Assembly: GCA_965203045.1 (NCBI GenBank)
Contig: OZ241850.1
Coordinates: 558,001-622,000, forward strand
Length of the DNA stretch: 64,000 nt
Direction: 5' to 3'
Source of the DNA: G965203045 sp965203045
GTDB taxonomy: Bacteria > Pseudomonadota > Gammaproteobacteria > PS1 > Pseudothioglobaceae
The notes below the pieces were generated by a model. It was not told the origin of the DNA and made no database searches. It saw nothing but the letters and a program-made list of their open reading frames with translations. Positions 52,737 to 61,939 of the stretch are shown in pieces. The position numbers and the translations under genes are program-made. Each line of letters starts with the position of its first letter. Positions within the stretch are counted from its first letter, which is position 1.

Positions 52737-54158
52737 ATGAACAAGCTACTTTTACTATCAGCTGTGCTATTGTTGCTGGGTTGTGGTGGCAGTAGTCAGA
52801 ATGACAACAGTGCATTTTCAAGTGCATCGGGCGGGACTGGTGTGTTTTTAGACTCTCCAGTTGCTGGAGTGCAATATCAAGTTTTTGATGATTTTGGCAG
52901 CAGCGAGATTAGGGTTACCGATAGCAAGGGACGTTTTAGTTATGAGGGTGATACCTTTGCTATTAGTTTCTTTTTAGGCAGAGACCCAGTCGGCAGGATT
53001 AACTTAGGCTCCAGCACTATCAAACCAACTATTACTTTATTAGACTTATTGCCCGAGGGTGAGACACGCGCTATTGACCACCCTAGAATTGTTGCAATGG
53101 CACAATTACTACAATCACTAGATGATGATGGGAATATTACTGATACTATTAACATTAGTAGTGAGACTTTAGCCAAAATTGATGCAATGAGTATGGACAG
53201 CGCTGACACCTTGTTAGATTTAGATAATGACCCAGCTACTAAACTAGCAAATGTGTTACAAGATATTGTGGGTGATGATGCTAATTTAATTCCCGCTGAT
53301 TCTGCCCAACAACATTTCAGAGAAACACTAACAAATATTGCAGATGATATACCGCCTTTATCTCCGCGTTCATTATTGGGCTTGTATTTTGATACTAATG
53401 GTAATTTGTGTTTTTATCCCGATTATCCGCTTGTATCAACTATTGGGCAAAATAATGTTGGTGTTGGTATCAACAGCACACATACCATTTACTATCCACT
53501 AGATGAATTTAATGCCTATATTAGCGATGATAGTAGTTTAAATGCTGATAATTACCAAACCCTAGCAACTAAATACCCTTTATCAAATTCGCATTGTATT
53601 AGTGGTTTTGTTGCTGGTGGTAATTATTATGGTTTATTAGAGGTGGTGAATGCTTATGGTAGCGCTGTTAGTGATATTTATAGCGCAAGGGCAACGCCGG
53701 CTATTAGCATAGAGCAACAGCAACAAAAAGACTTAGAATATCAACAAACATTAGATAGAGATTTTTATAACAACGGGTATTTTAGTATGATAACTGATAT
53801 TAATGCAGATAATTTATTATTTGGTTTAAATACGCCAACTATTGAGGCAACAACCGTTCAAAATATACTAATCCAACAATTAGAAAACTTAGCCAATAGT
53901 GATATTGCAACTAATGGTTTTAAATATGAAGTGACAGGCAGGTCCCACTTCAGACCATGGATAGGGGTTACAATAAATAGAAATGGTTTAGACTTTATAA
54001 AGAACTCTCACCTAATTATTAGTATTCAAGAAAATATTCCAAATAGCATTTGCGATGTTATAAATGGAGAAGAGGCTGTTTTTTGTTCCACTACACCTAT
54101 TCCTATTACTATCACTATTATTGAAAAAGCTACTGCTACTAAAAGAGGCTCTCAATGA
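52737..54158 (+). CDS. Large lipoprotein of unknown function
   Basis: 473 aa, lipobox LLLGC (Cys16) then a Ser/Gly-rich linker. GVFLDSPVAGVQYQV and GRFSYEGDTFAISFFLGRDPVG start a beta domain seen in bacterial surface lipoproteins with repeated SPV-x-G-V motifs. TLLDLLPEG and a helical domain follow, then SIEQQQQKDLEYQQTLDRDF. Surface-exposed role likely, function unknown. The segment at about residues 320-360 is repeated in the next small gene. Confidence 0.65.
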   Translation: MNKLLLLSAVLLLLGCGGSSQNDNSAFSSASGGTGVFLDSPVAGVQYQVFDDFGSSEIRVTDSKGRFSYEGDTFAISFFLGRDPVGRINLGSSTIKPTITLLDLLPEGETRAIDHPRIVAMAQLLQSLDDDGNITDTINISSETLAKIDAMSMDSADTLLDLDNDPATKLANVLQDIVGDDANLIPADSAQQHFRETLTNIADDIPPLSPRSLLGLYFDTNGNLCFYPDYPLVSTIGQNNVGVGINSTHTIYYPLDEFNAYISDDSSLNADNYQTLATKYPLSNSHCISGFVAGGNYYGLLEVVNAYGSAVSDIYSARATPAISIEQQQQKDLEYQQTLDRDFYNNGYFSMITDINADNLLFGLNTPTIEATTVQNILIQQLENLANSDIATNGFKYEVTGRSHFRPWIGVTINRNGLDFIKNSHLIISIQENIPNSICDVINGEEAVFCSTTPIPITITIIEKATATKRGSQ

Positions 54159-54376
54159 AAAATATAGCAACGTTTTTACTAGTATTAATATTAGGTTCGG
54201 CATATGCTATTACGATAGAGCAACAAGAACGAAAAAACCTAGTCTATCAGCAAATACTAGAAAGAGGGGGCTATTCGTTTAAAAACGATGTATATTTTTC
54301 TGTTATGATTGATATTGATACTAATAATTTATCGCCCCCATCAGGGTTATCAACAACAAACCAGCAGAGAAAATGA
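54155..54376 (+). CDS. Truncated paralog of the upstream lipoprotein
   Basis: 73 aa: signal peptide (ends AYA), then ITIEQQERKNLVYQQILERG and YFSVMIDIDTNNL, matching SIEQQQQKDLEYQQTLDRDF and YFSMITDINADNL of the preceding protein. The rest of the domain is gone, replaced by a Ser/Pro tail at the junction with the integrase remnant. Coupled to the previous gene by a 4-bp overlap. Possibly non-functional. Confidence 0.5.
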   Translation: MKNIATFLLVLILGSAYAITIEQQERKNLVYQQILERGGYSFKNDVYFSVMIDIDTNNLSPPSGLSTTNQQRK

Positions 54377-54761
54377 AGATGAAAGAGTCTTATATTGTGC
54401 CACTATGTAAACAAGTAATAATATTGCTAAAAGAAATACAGCTGATTACTGAGCATTGTTCTAAGTATGTGTTACCTAGTGCTAGAGGCAGTAGTAGACC
54501 AATGAGCAATAATGCAGTCAGGACTGCCTTAAGAACTTTGGGGTATAATAAAGAACAAATAGTACCTCATGGATTTAGAACAATGGCAAGAACATTGTTA
54601 GATGAGGAACTAGGCTACCGCATTGACTGGATAGAGCAACAATTGGCACACAGGGTAAAAGACCTAAACGGTAGAACCTATAATCGTACTAAGTACTTAG
54701 AAAAAGAACAGAAATAATGCAGGTGTGGGCGGATTATTTGGATGGTTTAAAGCAAAAGTAA
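54373..54761 (+). pseudogene. P4-type tyrosine integrase remnant, N-truncated and frameshifted
   Basis: The C-terminal catalytic half of a P4/CP4-type integrase: YVLPSARGSSRPMSNNAVRTAL, HGFRTMARTLLDEELGYRID, EQQLAHRVKD and YNRTKYLEK. The N-terminal arm-binding and core-binding domains and the first catalytic Arg region are missing. A stop follows at 54715, but the next frame carries on as MQVWADYLDGLKQK, the normal end of this family. One A lost from an A-run near 54705 explains the break. It cannot act as an integrase. Confidence 0.85.
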
Positions 54762-54787
54762 TATAGTGGTATTACTATAGAAAAAAG

Positions 54788-55804
54788 ATGCAGAAAGAAT
54801 ATGATTTTAAATTTATAGACCTGTTTGCAGGGATTGGTGGATTCCATCTTGCTATGCACTCTTTGGGTGGAAAATGTGTATTTGCTTCTGAAATCAATAA
54901 ACATGCTAGAATAACTTACGAAAAAAATTTCAGAAAAGTAAATCCTGAAATTTTTGATAACAACCTATTTAATAATGATATAACTGATATTAATATTAAT
55001 GAAATACCTGATTTTGATATTTTGTGTGCAGGATTTCCTTGTCAACCATTTAGCATATCAGGCTATAAAAAAGGTTTTCTGGATACTAGAGGAACATTAT
55101 TTTTTGACATATTAAAAGTTCTTAAACATAAGAAGCCACAAGTCGTTTTTTTAGAAAATGTAAAGCATCTCAAAGACCATGATAAAAAAAGAACACTTGC
55201 TACTATTACCCAAAAACTAGAAAAAGAAGGATATTTTGTATCTTGGAAAATATTAAATTCTAAAAATTTTGGTTTAGCACAAAACAGAGAAAGAATAATA
55301 ATAATAGCAGGCAAAAATAAAGAATTTGATTTTTCTACTGTGGCTAATACAAATAATAAGGTCATTAAAGATATTCAGGACAACGAATCTAATTTTGAAA
55401 TTTTAGACCGAAGAGAATATACTATTATTCCTAAAGATAAGTGGAAAGAGCAAAAATCTGGTTTAGTATTTTGTGGATATAGAAATAAGAAAATTAGAGT
55501 TAATGGTGCAAGACCAAATACTGAGCATTTATCTAGAGTTCATAAACAACCTAACAGAATTTATCATATTAATGGCATACATCCAACTATACCCTCACAA
55601 GAAACTTCTGGTAGATTTTGGATTTACAATGAGAAACAAGTTAGAAAATTAACTATAAATGAGTGCTATAAACTACAAGGATTTCCTAAAAAATTTATTA
55701 AAAATGAAAATATTGGTGCTTGTTATAATCAAATAGGAAATGCAGTAGCAGTACCCATGATAAAGTCTGTAGGTCAAGAAATTATTAATCAGTTACTATT
55801 ATGA
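54788..55804 (+). CDS. Type II C5-cytosine DNA methyltransferase
   Basis: 338 aa modification enzyme. Motif I FIDLFAGIGGFHLAM, catalytic GFPCQPFSISG (Cys85), FLENVKHL, QNRERIIIIA and the final NQIGNAVAVPM are all intact, and the size is like HhaI-type enzymes. It overlaps the next gene by 4 bp, forming a type II restriction-modification pair. The recognition site cannot be read from the sequence. Confidence 0.94.
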   Translation: MQKEYDFKFIDLFAGIGGFHLAMHSLGGKCVFASEINKHARITYEKNFRKVNPEIFDNNLFNNDITDININEIPDFDILCAGFPCQPFSISGYKKGFLDTRGTLFFDILKVLKHKKPQVVFLENVKHLKDHDKKRTLATITQKLEKEGYFVSWKILNSKNFGLAQNRERIIIIAGKNKEFDFSTVANTNNKVIKDIQDNESNFEILDRREYTIIPKDKWKEQKSGLVFCGYRNKKIRVNGARPNTEHLSRVHKQPNRIYHINGIHPTIPSQETSGRFWIYNEKQVRKLTINECYKLQGFPKKFIKNENIGACYNQIGNAVAVPMIKSVGQEIINQLLL

Positions 55805-56907
55805 ATCATAAAGAAAAATTACTAGAAATATATAGCAAATCTGATGACATATTGAATATTAATTTAACTGCTCAAGATAAAAAACACCTTGACTTGGTTG
55901 TTGGAAACATTTCTAGGAACAAGGGTGTATATACCGTGTTGGTTACTCTTCTAACTCATAAAATAATTGACCCAAAACAAGACATTAGATACTTTCAAGT
56001 TAAAATGAAAAATGGGTTTTCTGGTAGAGGCATAGATACCAAATATATTACTCCAACCCTTAAAGAACTAGGTTTGCCATCTATGGCTGAGAGTGGCTGG
56101 CTAACTAGGAGTTTAGAGCAACCATATCCTTACACTAAAAATTATGAAGGAAAAATATCAGGCAAAGGAATGAAAGAGGCGTTTTTGATGATTATAGATT
56201 CATTTGAAAATAATCCGCTGTTATCTGAAATTTTTTTAAGATACATATTGTATTATGCTATAAAAGAAAGAGAGTCAAATAGAGTTAACATTAATAAATT
56301 AGAAAATACAGAGGACATATTTATATCAAACATAATAGAGATTTTAGATGAACATTTTAGTTTTAATTATGGTGTACATGGAGGCTCTAAGTTACCCGTT
56401 ATTGCTTTCTATAGTATTTATAAAATATTAATCAATGAATTAAAGAGGTTTAACAATTGCTCACTACTAGAGTTTGGTAGTCATACTGCATCAGATAGAA
56501 CCTCAGAATCTTCTGGAGACATAGAGGTAAAAAGAAACAACAATATATTTGAGTCGGTAGAAATAAAATTAGATAAGAAAATCGATGCAAATATGACTAG
56601 AATCGCTTATGAAAAAATTGTCAGATTCAATATAGAGCGATACTACATACTCTCATATCATGGTATCAAACAAACAGATAAAAAAGAGATAACAAATATA
56701 ATAAAGCAAGTGAGAGATGAGCAAGGTTGTCAAATTATAGTTAACAGTTTATTACGCACAGTTAGATATTATTTGAGACTTATCTCATCACCTTTAGATT
56801 TTTTTAATGATTATATAAAATTGGTAGAACAAGATCAAGAACTGCAAAGATCACACAAGGAGAAACTTAAAGAAATTATTAATAAATTTCAAATTTTAAC
56901 CCCTTAG
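55801..56907 (+). CDS. Type II restriction endonuclease
   Basis: 368 aa. SGDIEVKRNNN followed by FESVEIKLDK (about residues 238-262) fits a PD-(D/E)xK active site, with Asp in GDIEV and the E-x-K in VEIK. It is preceded by SHTASDRTSESSG, as in several C5-MTase-linked enzymes. The 4-bp overlap with the methyltransferase gene supports the assignment. Specificity unknown. The pair would cut unmodified incoming DNA and stabilise the element. Confidence 0.85.
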   Translation: MNHKEKLLEIYSKSDDILNINLTAQDKKHLDLVVGNISRNKGVYTVLVTLLTHKIIDPKQDIRYFQVKMKNGFSGRGIDTKYITPTLKELGLPSMAESGWLTRSLEQPYPYTKNYEGKISGKGMKEAFLMIIDSFENNPLLSEIFLRYILYYAIKERESNRVNINKLENTEDIFISNIIEILDEHFSFNYGVHGGSKLPVIAFYSIYKILINELKRFNNCSLLEFGSHTASDRTSESSGDIEVKRNNNIFESVEIKLDKKIDANMTRIAYEKIVRFNIERYYILSYHGIKQTDKKEITNIIKQVRDEQGCQIIVNSLLRTVRYYLRLISSPLDFFNDYIKLVEQDQELQRSHKEKLKEIINKFQILTP

Positions 56908-56939
56908 TTCGGTGTTTTTACATATCTAGCATAGTGTAT

Positions 56940-57176
56940 CTGCATTTCCTATTTGATTATAACAAGCAACAAAATTTGCCATTAATATCAGGCATACGAC
57001 AAGCACTAAATGAATATAAGGCTAATAAAGCCGCAGCAGAACAAATTAGAAAAACAAACCATGAGAGATATACACAAGAGAGTTTTGGATATAAACTAAA
57101 ACGATAAAATCCAAAATCAAAGGCAAAACTTGCCAAAGAAGCAATAAATACTAAATTTGAATTAGTAAAGAGGTAG
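56940..57176 (+). pseudogene. Decayed frame with relaxase-tail similarity
   Basis: A start-less frame encodes NLPLISGIRQALNEYKANKA and on to a TAA at 57105. The same frame then continues as KSKAKLAKEAINTKFELVKR to a TAG at 57174. The final part resembles the end of the MOBH relaxase at 31134 (KLKLSKLAINTKVELV). This suggests a broken copy of a relaxase-like gene. The first part has no recognised match. Confidence 0.45.
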
Positions 57177-57228
57177 CAATCAAAAATTTAACTTAACGGA
57201 GGTATATCATTCCCTTGTTAATTTATGC

Positions 57229-57334
57229 TATAATTTACCAATCCGCTACTTAATTGGTAGCAATACCAACTGTACAAACACAAGTCGTCTGGCTTGCAAG
57301 TTGGCAACAATAAACCATCATTGTTGATGTTTGT
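57229..57334 (+). ncRNA. Repeated ICE leader RNA, copy 1 (with promoter)
   Basis: Extended -10 TGCTATAAT ends at 57234. Then follow P1 GCTAC/GTAGC (57245-57261); P2 CCAACT/AGTTGG (57266-57271 with 57299-57304) containing the inner hairpin CAAGTC/GGCTTG (57281-57296); and P3 AACAAT/ATTGTT (57306-57325). A pseudoknot joins ACAAACA (57274-57280, in the P2 loop) to TGTTTGT (57328-57334). The same order and conserved CAAACAC, GCAAC and GTTGATGTTTG occur in copies 2 and 3. It leads into the 57449 gene. Confidence 0.75.
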
Positions 57335-57347
57335 AAATTGAATAACG

Positions 57348-57441
57348 CCAATCAAATCTGATTGGTTCCAAACCCGCAGGGGATATATTGCCCTGTTGGG
57401 TCAATGTGTCCTTTGTTTTTTAACTTATCTAAAAACAAGGA
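57348..57441 (+). promoter_or_regulatory. RBS-sequestering leader of the 57449 gene
   Basis: After a CCAATC/GATTGG hairpin (57348-57365), GGATATATTG (57381-57390) pairs with CAATGTGTCC (57402-57411). The latter overlaps TCCTTTGTTTTT (57409-57420), which pairs with AAAAACAAGGA (57431-57441), the Shine-Dalgarno. The two stems cannot fully coexist. Confidence 0.6.
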
Positions 57442-57448
57442 GGATACT

Positions 57449-57958
57449 ATGGGTGCATACCTATATTACAAATTAGAAGATAAAAATAAAGCGAATGAAG
57501 CGAGTGATTTTTTAACTTCTATTACTGAGAACAAAATGCTGATGGCAAGCAATTTAGATGTTAGTTTAAATTGCCAAAAAAGTATTGATTTCTTTCAAAA
57601 CAATAAAACCCTAGATAAATCACAAAAAAAATATTTTATTAGTTATTATGAAAAATATTTTGGCTACGGTGATTATAAAACTAGCGGCATTGATCCAGAT
57701 ATGCTACCAACAAATGTGGCAGATATAGATGCTATATTTGAATTGTTGACAACAATTTTTGTAAAACTTAATCAAAAATTTAAAATGAAGTATTATCTTG
57801 GCTCTTGTGCATTTCGTACGAGTGAGGATTACTTTAGCATTCAACAAATGAAAGCGATTACTCAAAATGGTTACTTGTTTTCAGGGAAGAAAAAGTTTAA
57901 TGAGAAATACAATCAGTTGATGAGGTTATTTACAACTAATAAATCAAAAGTAAAATGA
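57449..57958 (+). CDS. Hypothetical ICE protein (169 aa)
   Basis: The ATG at 57449 follows CAAGGAGGATACT; an in-frame start 87 bases earlier would lie inside the leader. The product (MGAYLYYKLEDKNKANEASD at the N-terminus) is soluble and mixed alpha/beta. No family recognised. Its elaborate leader and the position before other ICE genes suggest a maintenance role. Confidence 0.65.
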   Translation: MGAYLYYKLEDKNKANEASDFLTSITENKMLMASNLDVSLNCQKSIDFFQNNKTLDKSQKKYFISYYEKYFGYGDYKTSGIDPDMLPTNVADIDAIFELLTTIFVKLNQKFKMKYYLGSCAFRTSEDYFSIQQMKAITQNGYLFSGKKKFNEKYNQLMRLFTTNKSKVK

Positions 57959-57999
57959 TTGCATAAATCATATTTTTCATCTAGCCCAACCCCAATCAT

Positions 58000-58074
58000 C
58001 CTACAAGGACACTCCAACCCTTGTAGGGTGCGGTTTGTTTTCCTTGTAGGTTTTTTAATCTTAAACTATAAGGA
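58000..58074 (+). promoter_or_regulatory. Two-state translational leader of the 58081 gene
   Basis: Segment A CCTACAAGG (58000-58008) is perfectly complementary to both B (58019-58027) and C (58042-58050), which are identical CCTTGTAGG copies. C also pairs with D CTATAAGGA (58066-58074), the ribosome binding site, over 9 bp with one G-U. A:B plus C:D would close translation; A:C would free it. This is the clearest example of the leader family. Confidence 0.7.
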
Positions 58075-58080
58075 GAAAAC

Positions 58081-58866
58081 ATGTTAGATTTTCTAATCAT
58101 TCACTTAAATGAAGGTGAAACTACCAAAGCAACTGCTATTCAACCAATTAGTAATAAGTGCAAGCAAATACTTACAAAAATGGATTTACCGCTAATTGCC
58201 GGTAATGTCTTACTTAGTGGTATTGGCTCAAATGTTATTGATAAGTTGGTCCAAACACATAAACTAATTGAGCAAACAATTTTTACCGATACAATTATAG
58301 GCGCAGAACCTGAAACACTGATTGATTATATGTTTAATCATAAAAACAACAGTGATAATAAAGGTGATACTGTGGCTAAAACTATTAGAGCCATACAAAA
58401 ATACTACTGGTTATCAATTTCCTATTGGGATGAAATTTGCGTGCAAAACATTATAGGAGAATGCGCACAAGGAGTGCTCGCAGACCACAATATGTCTGAT
58501 ATAGACAATCCAGCCCAATATTTTAGCTTATCATTTGTTTGCAATAAGCTCAGAAGTCTGCAAGAATATTTTAGCGATTATAATGATTTTGTCGAAGTAA
58601 TTATGGGGATCATGCAAGACGCAATTATCATCAAAACAGAGTTAAATATAGATGATATTAGTCGTATTGACTATGATAATGTTGTAGCTGATAATCTATA
58701 TCATTGGTTTGGTCTTAAAATCTTAGACGTTCACAAAGAGAGCTTTTCCAAATTAAGTATTGACGATAAGATTGAAACCACTATTAGCACCTTAAAAGAT
58801 AGTTGTTATCCTAACCAATTAATCCCAACTAATAGTAGCGTTATTGTAATTAATAAATCAGCTTAG
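58081..58866 (+). CDS. Hypothetical ICE protein (261 aa)
   Basis: Soluble, mostly helical protein with three cysteines around CVQNIIGECAQG. AAGGAG precedes the ATG and can be closed by the leader. No family recognised. It belongs to the same right-hand accessory block as DUF3275, TraD and the TIGR03765 protein. Confidence 0.65.
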   Translation: MLDFLIIHLNEGETTKATAIQPISNKCKQILTKMDLPLIAGNVLLSGIGSNVIDKLVQTHKLIEQTIFTDTIIGAEPETLIDYMFNHKNNSDNKGDTVAKTIRAIQKYYWLSISYWDEICVQNIIGECAQGVLADHNMSDIDNPAQYFSLSFVCNKLRSLQEYFSDYNDFVEVIMGIMQDAIIIKTELNIDDISRIDYDNVVADNLYHWFGLKILDVHKESFSKLSIDDKIETTISTLKDSCYPNQLIPTNSSVIVINKSA

Positions 58867-58882
58867 TTTTTTAGAATTTAAT

Positions 58883-58950
58883 CCATAAGGGATAGACTAA
58901 TTCCTTGTGGGTTAATCTATCCTTTATTTTTAATTAATAAACTTAAAGGA
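58883..58950 (+). promoter_or_regulatory. Two-state translational leader of the 58957 gene
   Basis: CCATAAGG (58883-58890) can pair with CCTTGTGG (58903-58910). Overlapping it, TAAGGGATAG (58886-58895) can instead pair with CTATCCTTTA (58917-58926). The end of that strand, TCCTTTA (58920-58926), pairs with TAAAGGA (58944-58950) of the ribosome binding site. Same logic as the 58-kb leader with quite different sequence. Confidence 0.6.
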
Positions 58951-58956
58951 GGTATT

Positions 58957-59199
58957 ATGGACTTGAACAAAATAATGTATTTTGATTTTGATTATAGGCT
59001 AGAAAAGTCTTTAAGAAACAAAATGTCAGAATTAAATATTGCAATTATTAGCTGGCAAAACGGACATGGAGCAACAATGCTAGAAATAGATGTTAGCGAT
59101 TATGCCACTTGCAGAGCATTGCTTGATTTAGAAGTAATTTACCAGGAAGATTATGACAACTTGGTTAAAAATAAAGTTGATGCGGTTTTTTTGTATTAG
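58957..59199 (+). CDS. Small hypothetical protein (80 aa)
   Basis: AAAGGAGG lies before the ATG. The product is alpha/beta, acidic at the C-terminus (EDYDNLVKNKVDAVFLY). No family recognised. A terminator follows 25 bases later. Confidence 0.6.
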   Translation: MDLNKIMYFDFDYRLEKSLRNKMSELNIAIISWQNGHGATMLEIDVSDYATCRALLDLEVIYQEDYDNLVKNKVDAVFLY

Positions 59200-59223
59200 C
59201 TTTTAATCAAATAAATAACAAAG

Positions 59224-59247
59224 AACCCGCGATTGAGTGGGTTTTTT
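59224..59247 (+). terminator. Rho-independent terminator
   Basis: AACCCGC (59224-59230) pairs with GTGGGTT (59237-59243, one G-U), followed by TTTT. It separates the small accessory genes from the TIGR03765-TraD block. Confidence 0.8.
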
Positions 59248-59332
59248 GTTATGCAAACCACCTATTGATGTGCTAATAACAAAATTAACAAAGTTAAACA
59301 ATTATTATTTGATTTATTTTGTTAATTTTGAA

Positions 59333-59860
59333 ATGAATAGAATTATAAATAATGCACCAATACTAATAATGGCTTGTTGTGTTGCAATCAGTACCAAAGC
59401 AGCTCCAGTAGTTATTTATGATAACCCTAATATATCTAAACCTATTACTCCCTATTTGCCTTATAAAAAACCAACTAAATATGATATTGAGAAAGCATTG
59501 TCTAAATTGCCAAACAATATTAATTTTACCAGCCTAACAAACCGCTTTCCAATTACAACATCCAATATGAGTGTTGGCAAGGTGCAAAAGCGCGCTACTG
59601 AGTATGCCCCTAGTCATGCTATGTGCTTATTGGGATATGATGAAGTCTCTTTAGCCTGGCTTAGGCTTAACTATCAATTTTTAGCATCAATTAATACTAT
59701 TTGTTTAGTTGTTAATATCAATAATAAAAAGCAATTACAAACACTCAAAACTAATTTTGTTGATATTCAATTTGAGGCAATATCAGCTGTTGATATAGCA
59801 AAACAACTACAGCTGAAACATTATCCGATATTAGTTTATAACAACAGCATCGAGCAATAA
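59333..59860 (+). CDS. ICE protein TIGR03765/PFL_4695
   Basis: Start at 59333 gives a signal peptide (APILIMACCVAISTKA); the longer frame starts inside the terminator. FPITTSNMSVGKVQ, MCLLGYDEVSLAWLRLNYQFL and the ending LQLKHYPILVYNNSIEQ match TIGR03765. It is thought to be exported and to act with the coupling protein. Four bases separate it from traD. Confidence 0.87.
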   Translation: MNRIINNAPILIMACCVAISTKAAPVVIYDNPNISKPITPYLPYKKPTKYDIEKALSKLPNNINFTSLTNRFPITTSNMSVGKVQKRATEYAPSHAMCLLGYDEVSLAWLRLNYQFLASINTICLVVNINNKKQLQTLKTNFVDIQFEAISAVDIAKQLQLKHYPILVYNNSIEQ

Positions 59861-59864
59861 TAAC

Positions 59865-61937
59865 ATGGAGGGATTTAAAGGACCAATTGAGAGCTTATTA
59901 AGGCCGATTTATGAGTTTGATGTGGTTATTATGGCTGTGCTTGCTAGTTTTTCACTTATTTATTTTAATACTATCTTTTTATTATCGCAACAAACCGCAC
60001 TAGGTTTATCTGTTGTTGTGCTATTGCTTGGAGCTTGGCGTTTTAGAGGCGGCTATAAAGTATATCAATATCAAAAGAATTTAATCAAATTGCCTTTTTA
60101 CTCCATTACTGCTGAACAAATACCAGGTAGCCGCAAATATTTATTTTTAGGCAAAGGTTTTTTATGGACTCAAAAACACACCCAAAGATTATCTGATTTA
60201 AAACACGACCACAATCAAAAATATCGCCAACCTTCTAAAACATTTAAACTAATCAGAAAATTAGAACAAAATTACCCAAGTTTTACATTGTTTGATAATC
60301 AAGGCTGGTGGAATCCCTTTAAACCACTACCAGCAGTTGGCGGTAATCCTACTATTCATGCTGTTGGTATGTTAGAAGGTGAACAAAATGTTTTTCTACC
60401 AGCAGCAGAGAGAGTTGGACACTTGTTTGTTGGCGGTTCTACCGGTGTTGGTAAAACTCGTTTAGCAGACACTTTGGTCACACAAGATATAAAAAACAAT
60501 GACACTGTGATTTTCCTAGACCCCAAAGGCGATGCTGATATTATGCTTAATATGTATATTGAATGCAAGAAATTATCCAGACCAATATATGTATTTCATT
60601 TAGGTTATCCAGATATATCTTGTAGGTATAACGCAATTGGTTCGTTTACCAAAATAACCGAGGTGGCTGGCAGGATTAGTGATCAATTGCCGTCTGATGG
60701 TAATTCTGCTGTATTTAAAGATTTTGCTTGGGGATTTGTTAATATTGTTGCTATGGCACTTGTTAAGTGTGGCGAGAAACCAAATTTTAAATCAATTAGT
60801 AAATATATCAACGACATTAATCCTCTGATTAAACTTTATAAGAAAAAGGTTCTTGAGTCAAAATTTAAAGATATTGACAAAAAACTTCAATTACTCAAAG
60901 ATAGATATTTAAGCACTGAAAGAGGCTATAAAAGCCCTCCGGGGGGTAAAGATGAAACCTGCTGGCTCATCTCAAAATGGCAAGAAGATTACAATATTGC
61001 AGACCAAGAACTAGAAGGTGTTTTAATGGTATTTAGATACGATAATGCCTACTACTCCAAACTTGTTGCATCACTACGGCCACTATTAGATAAATTAACA
61101 TCAGGCGCTGTTGCTGAAATCTTATCACCCGATGAAAGCAGAGAAGACCATCGTCCTATTATAAATTTTGAACAAATTATTCGTCAAAATGCTGTTGTCT
61201 ATATTGGTTTAGATGCTCTTAGTGATAGTGCTGTTGCCCATGCTGTTGGTGCTTCTATGTTTGCTGATTTGACATCGCTTGCTGGTAAATTTTATAAACA
61301 AGGCAGAGACCATGGTTTGCCTGATAATGGTAAAGAACCAATTGGTCAAGCTTTATCTATTCACGCAGATGAGTTTAATGAGTTAATTGGTGACCAATTT
61401 ATCCCACTTATTAACAAAGCTAGAGGCGCTGGCTTTAGGACCACAGCTTATACTCAAAGTTTTTACGATGTGGAGGCTGGTATAGGTAGCAAAGCTAAAG
61501 CAAATGTTATATTTGATAATTTTAATAATGTTATTTTTATGCGTGTCAAAAGTAAAGACACAGCAACTAAGTTTTTGGAACAAATCGGCGAAGTTGAAAT
61601 TAATCAACTCAGCATTATGTCACAAACAAGCGACAGCTCTCGAATAGGAGATGATATTAATTTTACCTCATCTACCAGAGAGGTAATTGGAGCAAAAAAA
61701 GTTGGTGTTATTAGCACAGAAGACCTAGTCCAATTGCCAAAAGGTCAAGCCTTTTGCATTATTAATGGCGGACAGCTCTACAAAATTAGAATACCGCAGC
61801 CCAAGCCCGGTAAAGTTATTATTAAAGGATTGCCTAAAACTTTGCTACAAATGCACCAACAAATGAAACAACAATACCAAGGCGAGGTTAATTATGAACC
61901 ACTTTTCCAACCAATACCTAAACCCAGTATTAAATAG
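59865..61937 (+). CDS. traD: Conjugative coupling factor TraD (VirD4-like, TIGR03743)
   Basis: 690-aa coupling ATPase that delivers relaxase-bound DNA to the channel. Two N-terminal transmembrane helices (about 20-40 and 43-57), Walker A VGGSTGVGKTRLAD at about 189-200, Walker B region LSIHADEFNELI at about 497. NVIFMRVKSKDTATKFLEQI is typical of the SXT/PFGI TraD group. In usual order it precedes the RAQPRD gene, but here it is about 38 kb away. Confidence 0.93.
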   Translation: MEGFKGPIESLLRPIYEFDVVIMAVLASFSLIYFNTIFLLSQQTALGLSVVVLLLGAWRFRGGYKVYQYQKNLIKLPFYSITAEQIPGSRKYLFLGKGFLWTQKHTQRLSDLKHDHNQKYRQPSKTFKLIRKLEQNYPSFTLFDNQGWWNPFKPLPAVGGNPTIHAVGMLEGEQNVFLPAAERVGHLFVGGSTGVGKTRLADTLVTQDIKNNDTVIFLDPKGDADIMLNMYIECKKLSRPIYVFHLGYPDISCRYNAIGSFTKITEVAGRISDQLPSDGNSAVFKDFAWGFVNIVAMALVKCGEKPNFKSISKYINDINPLIKLYKKKVLESKFKDIDKKLQLLKDRYLSTERGYKSPPGGKDETCWLISKWQEDYNIADQELEGVLMVFRYDNAYYSKLVASLRPLLDKLTSGAVAEILSPDESREDHRPIINFEQIIRQNAVVYIGLDALSDSAVAHAVGASMFADLTSLAGKFYKQGRDHGLPDNGKEPIGQALSIHADEFNELIGDQFIPLINKARGAGFRTTAYTQSFYDVEAGIGSKAKANVIFDNFNNVIFMRVKSKDTATKFLEQIGEVEINQLSIMSQTSDSSRIGDDINFTSSTREVIGAKKVGVISTEDLVQLPKGQAFCIINGGQLYKIRIPQPKPGKVIIKGLPKTLLQMHQQMKQQYQGEVNYEPLFQPIPKPSIK

Positions 61938-61939
61938 AT

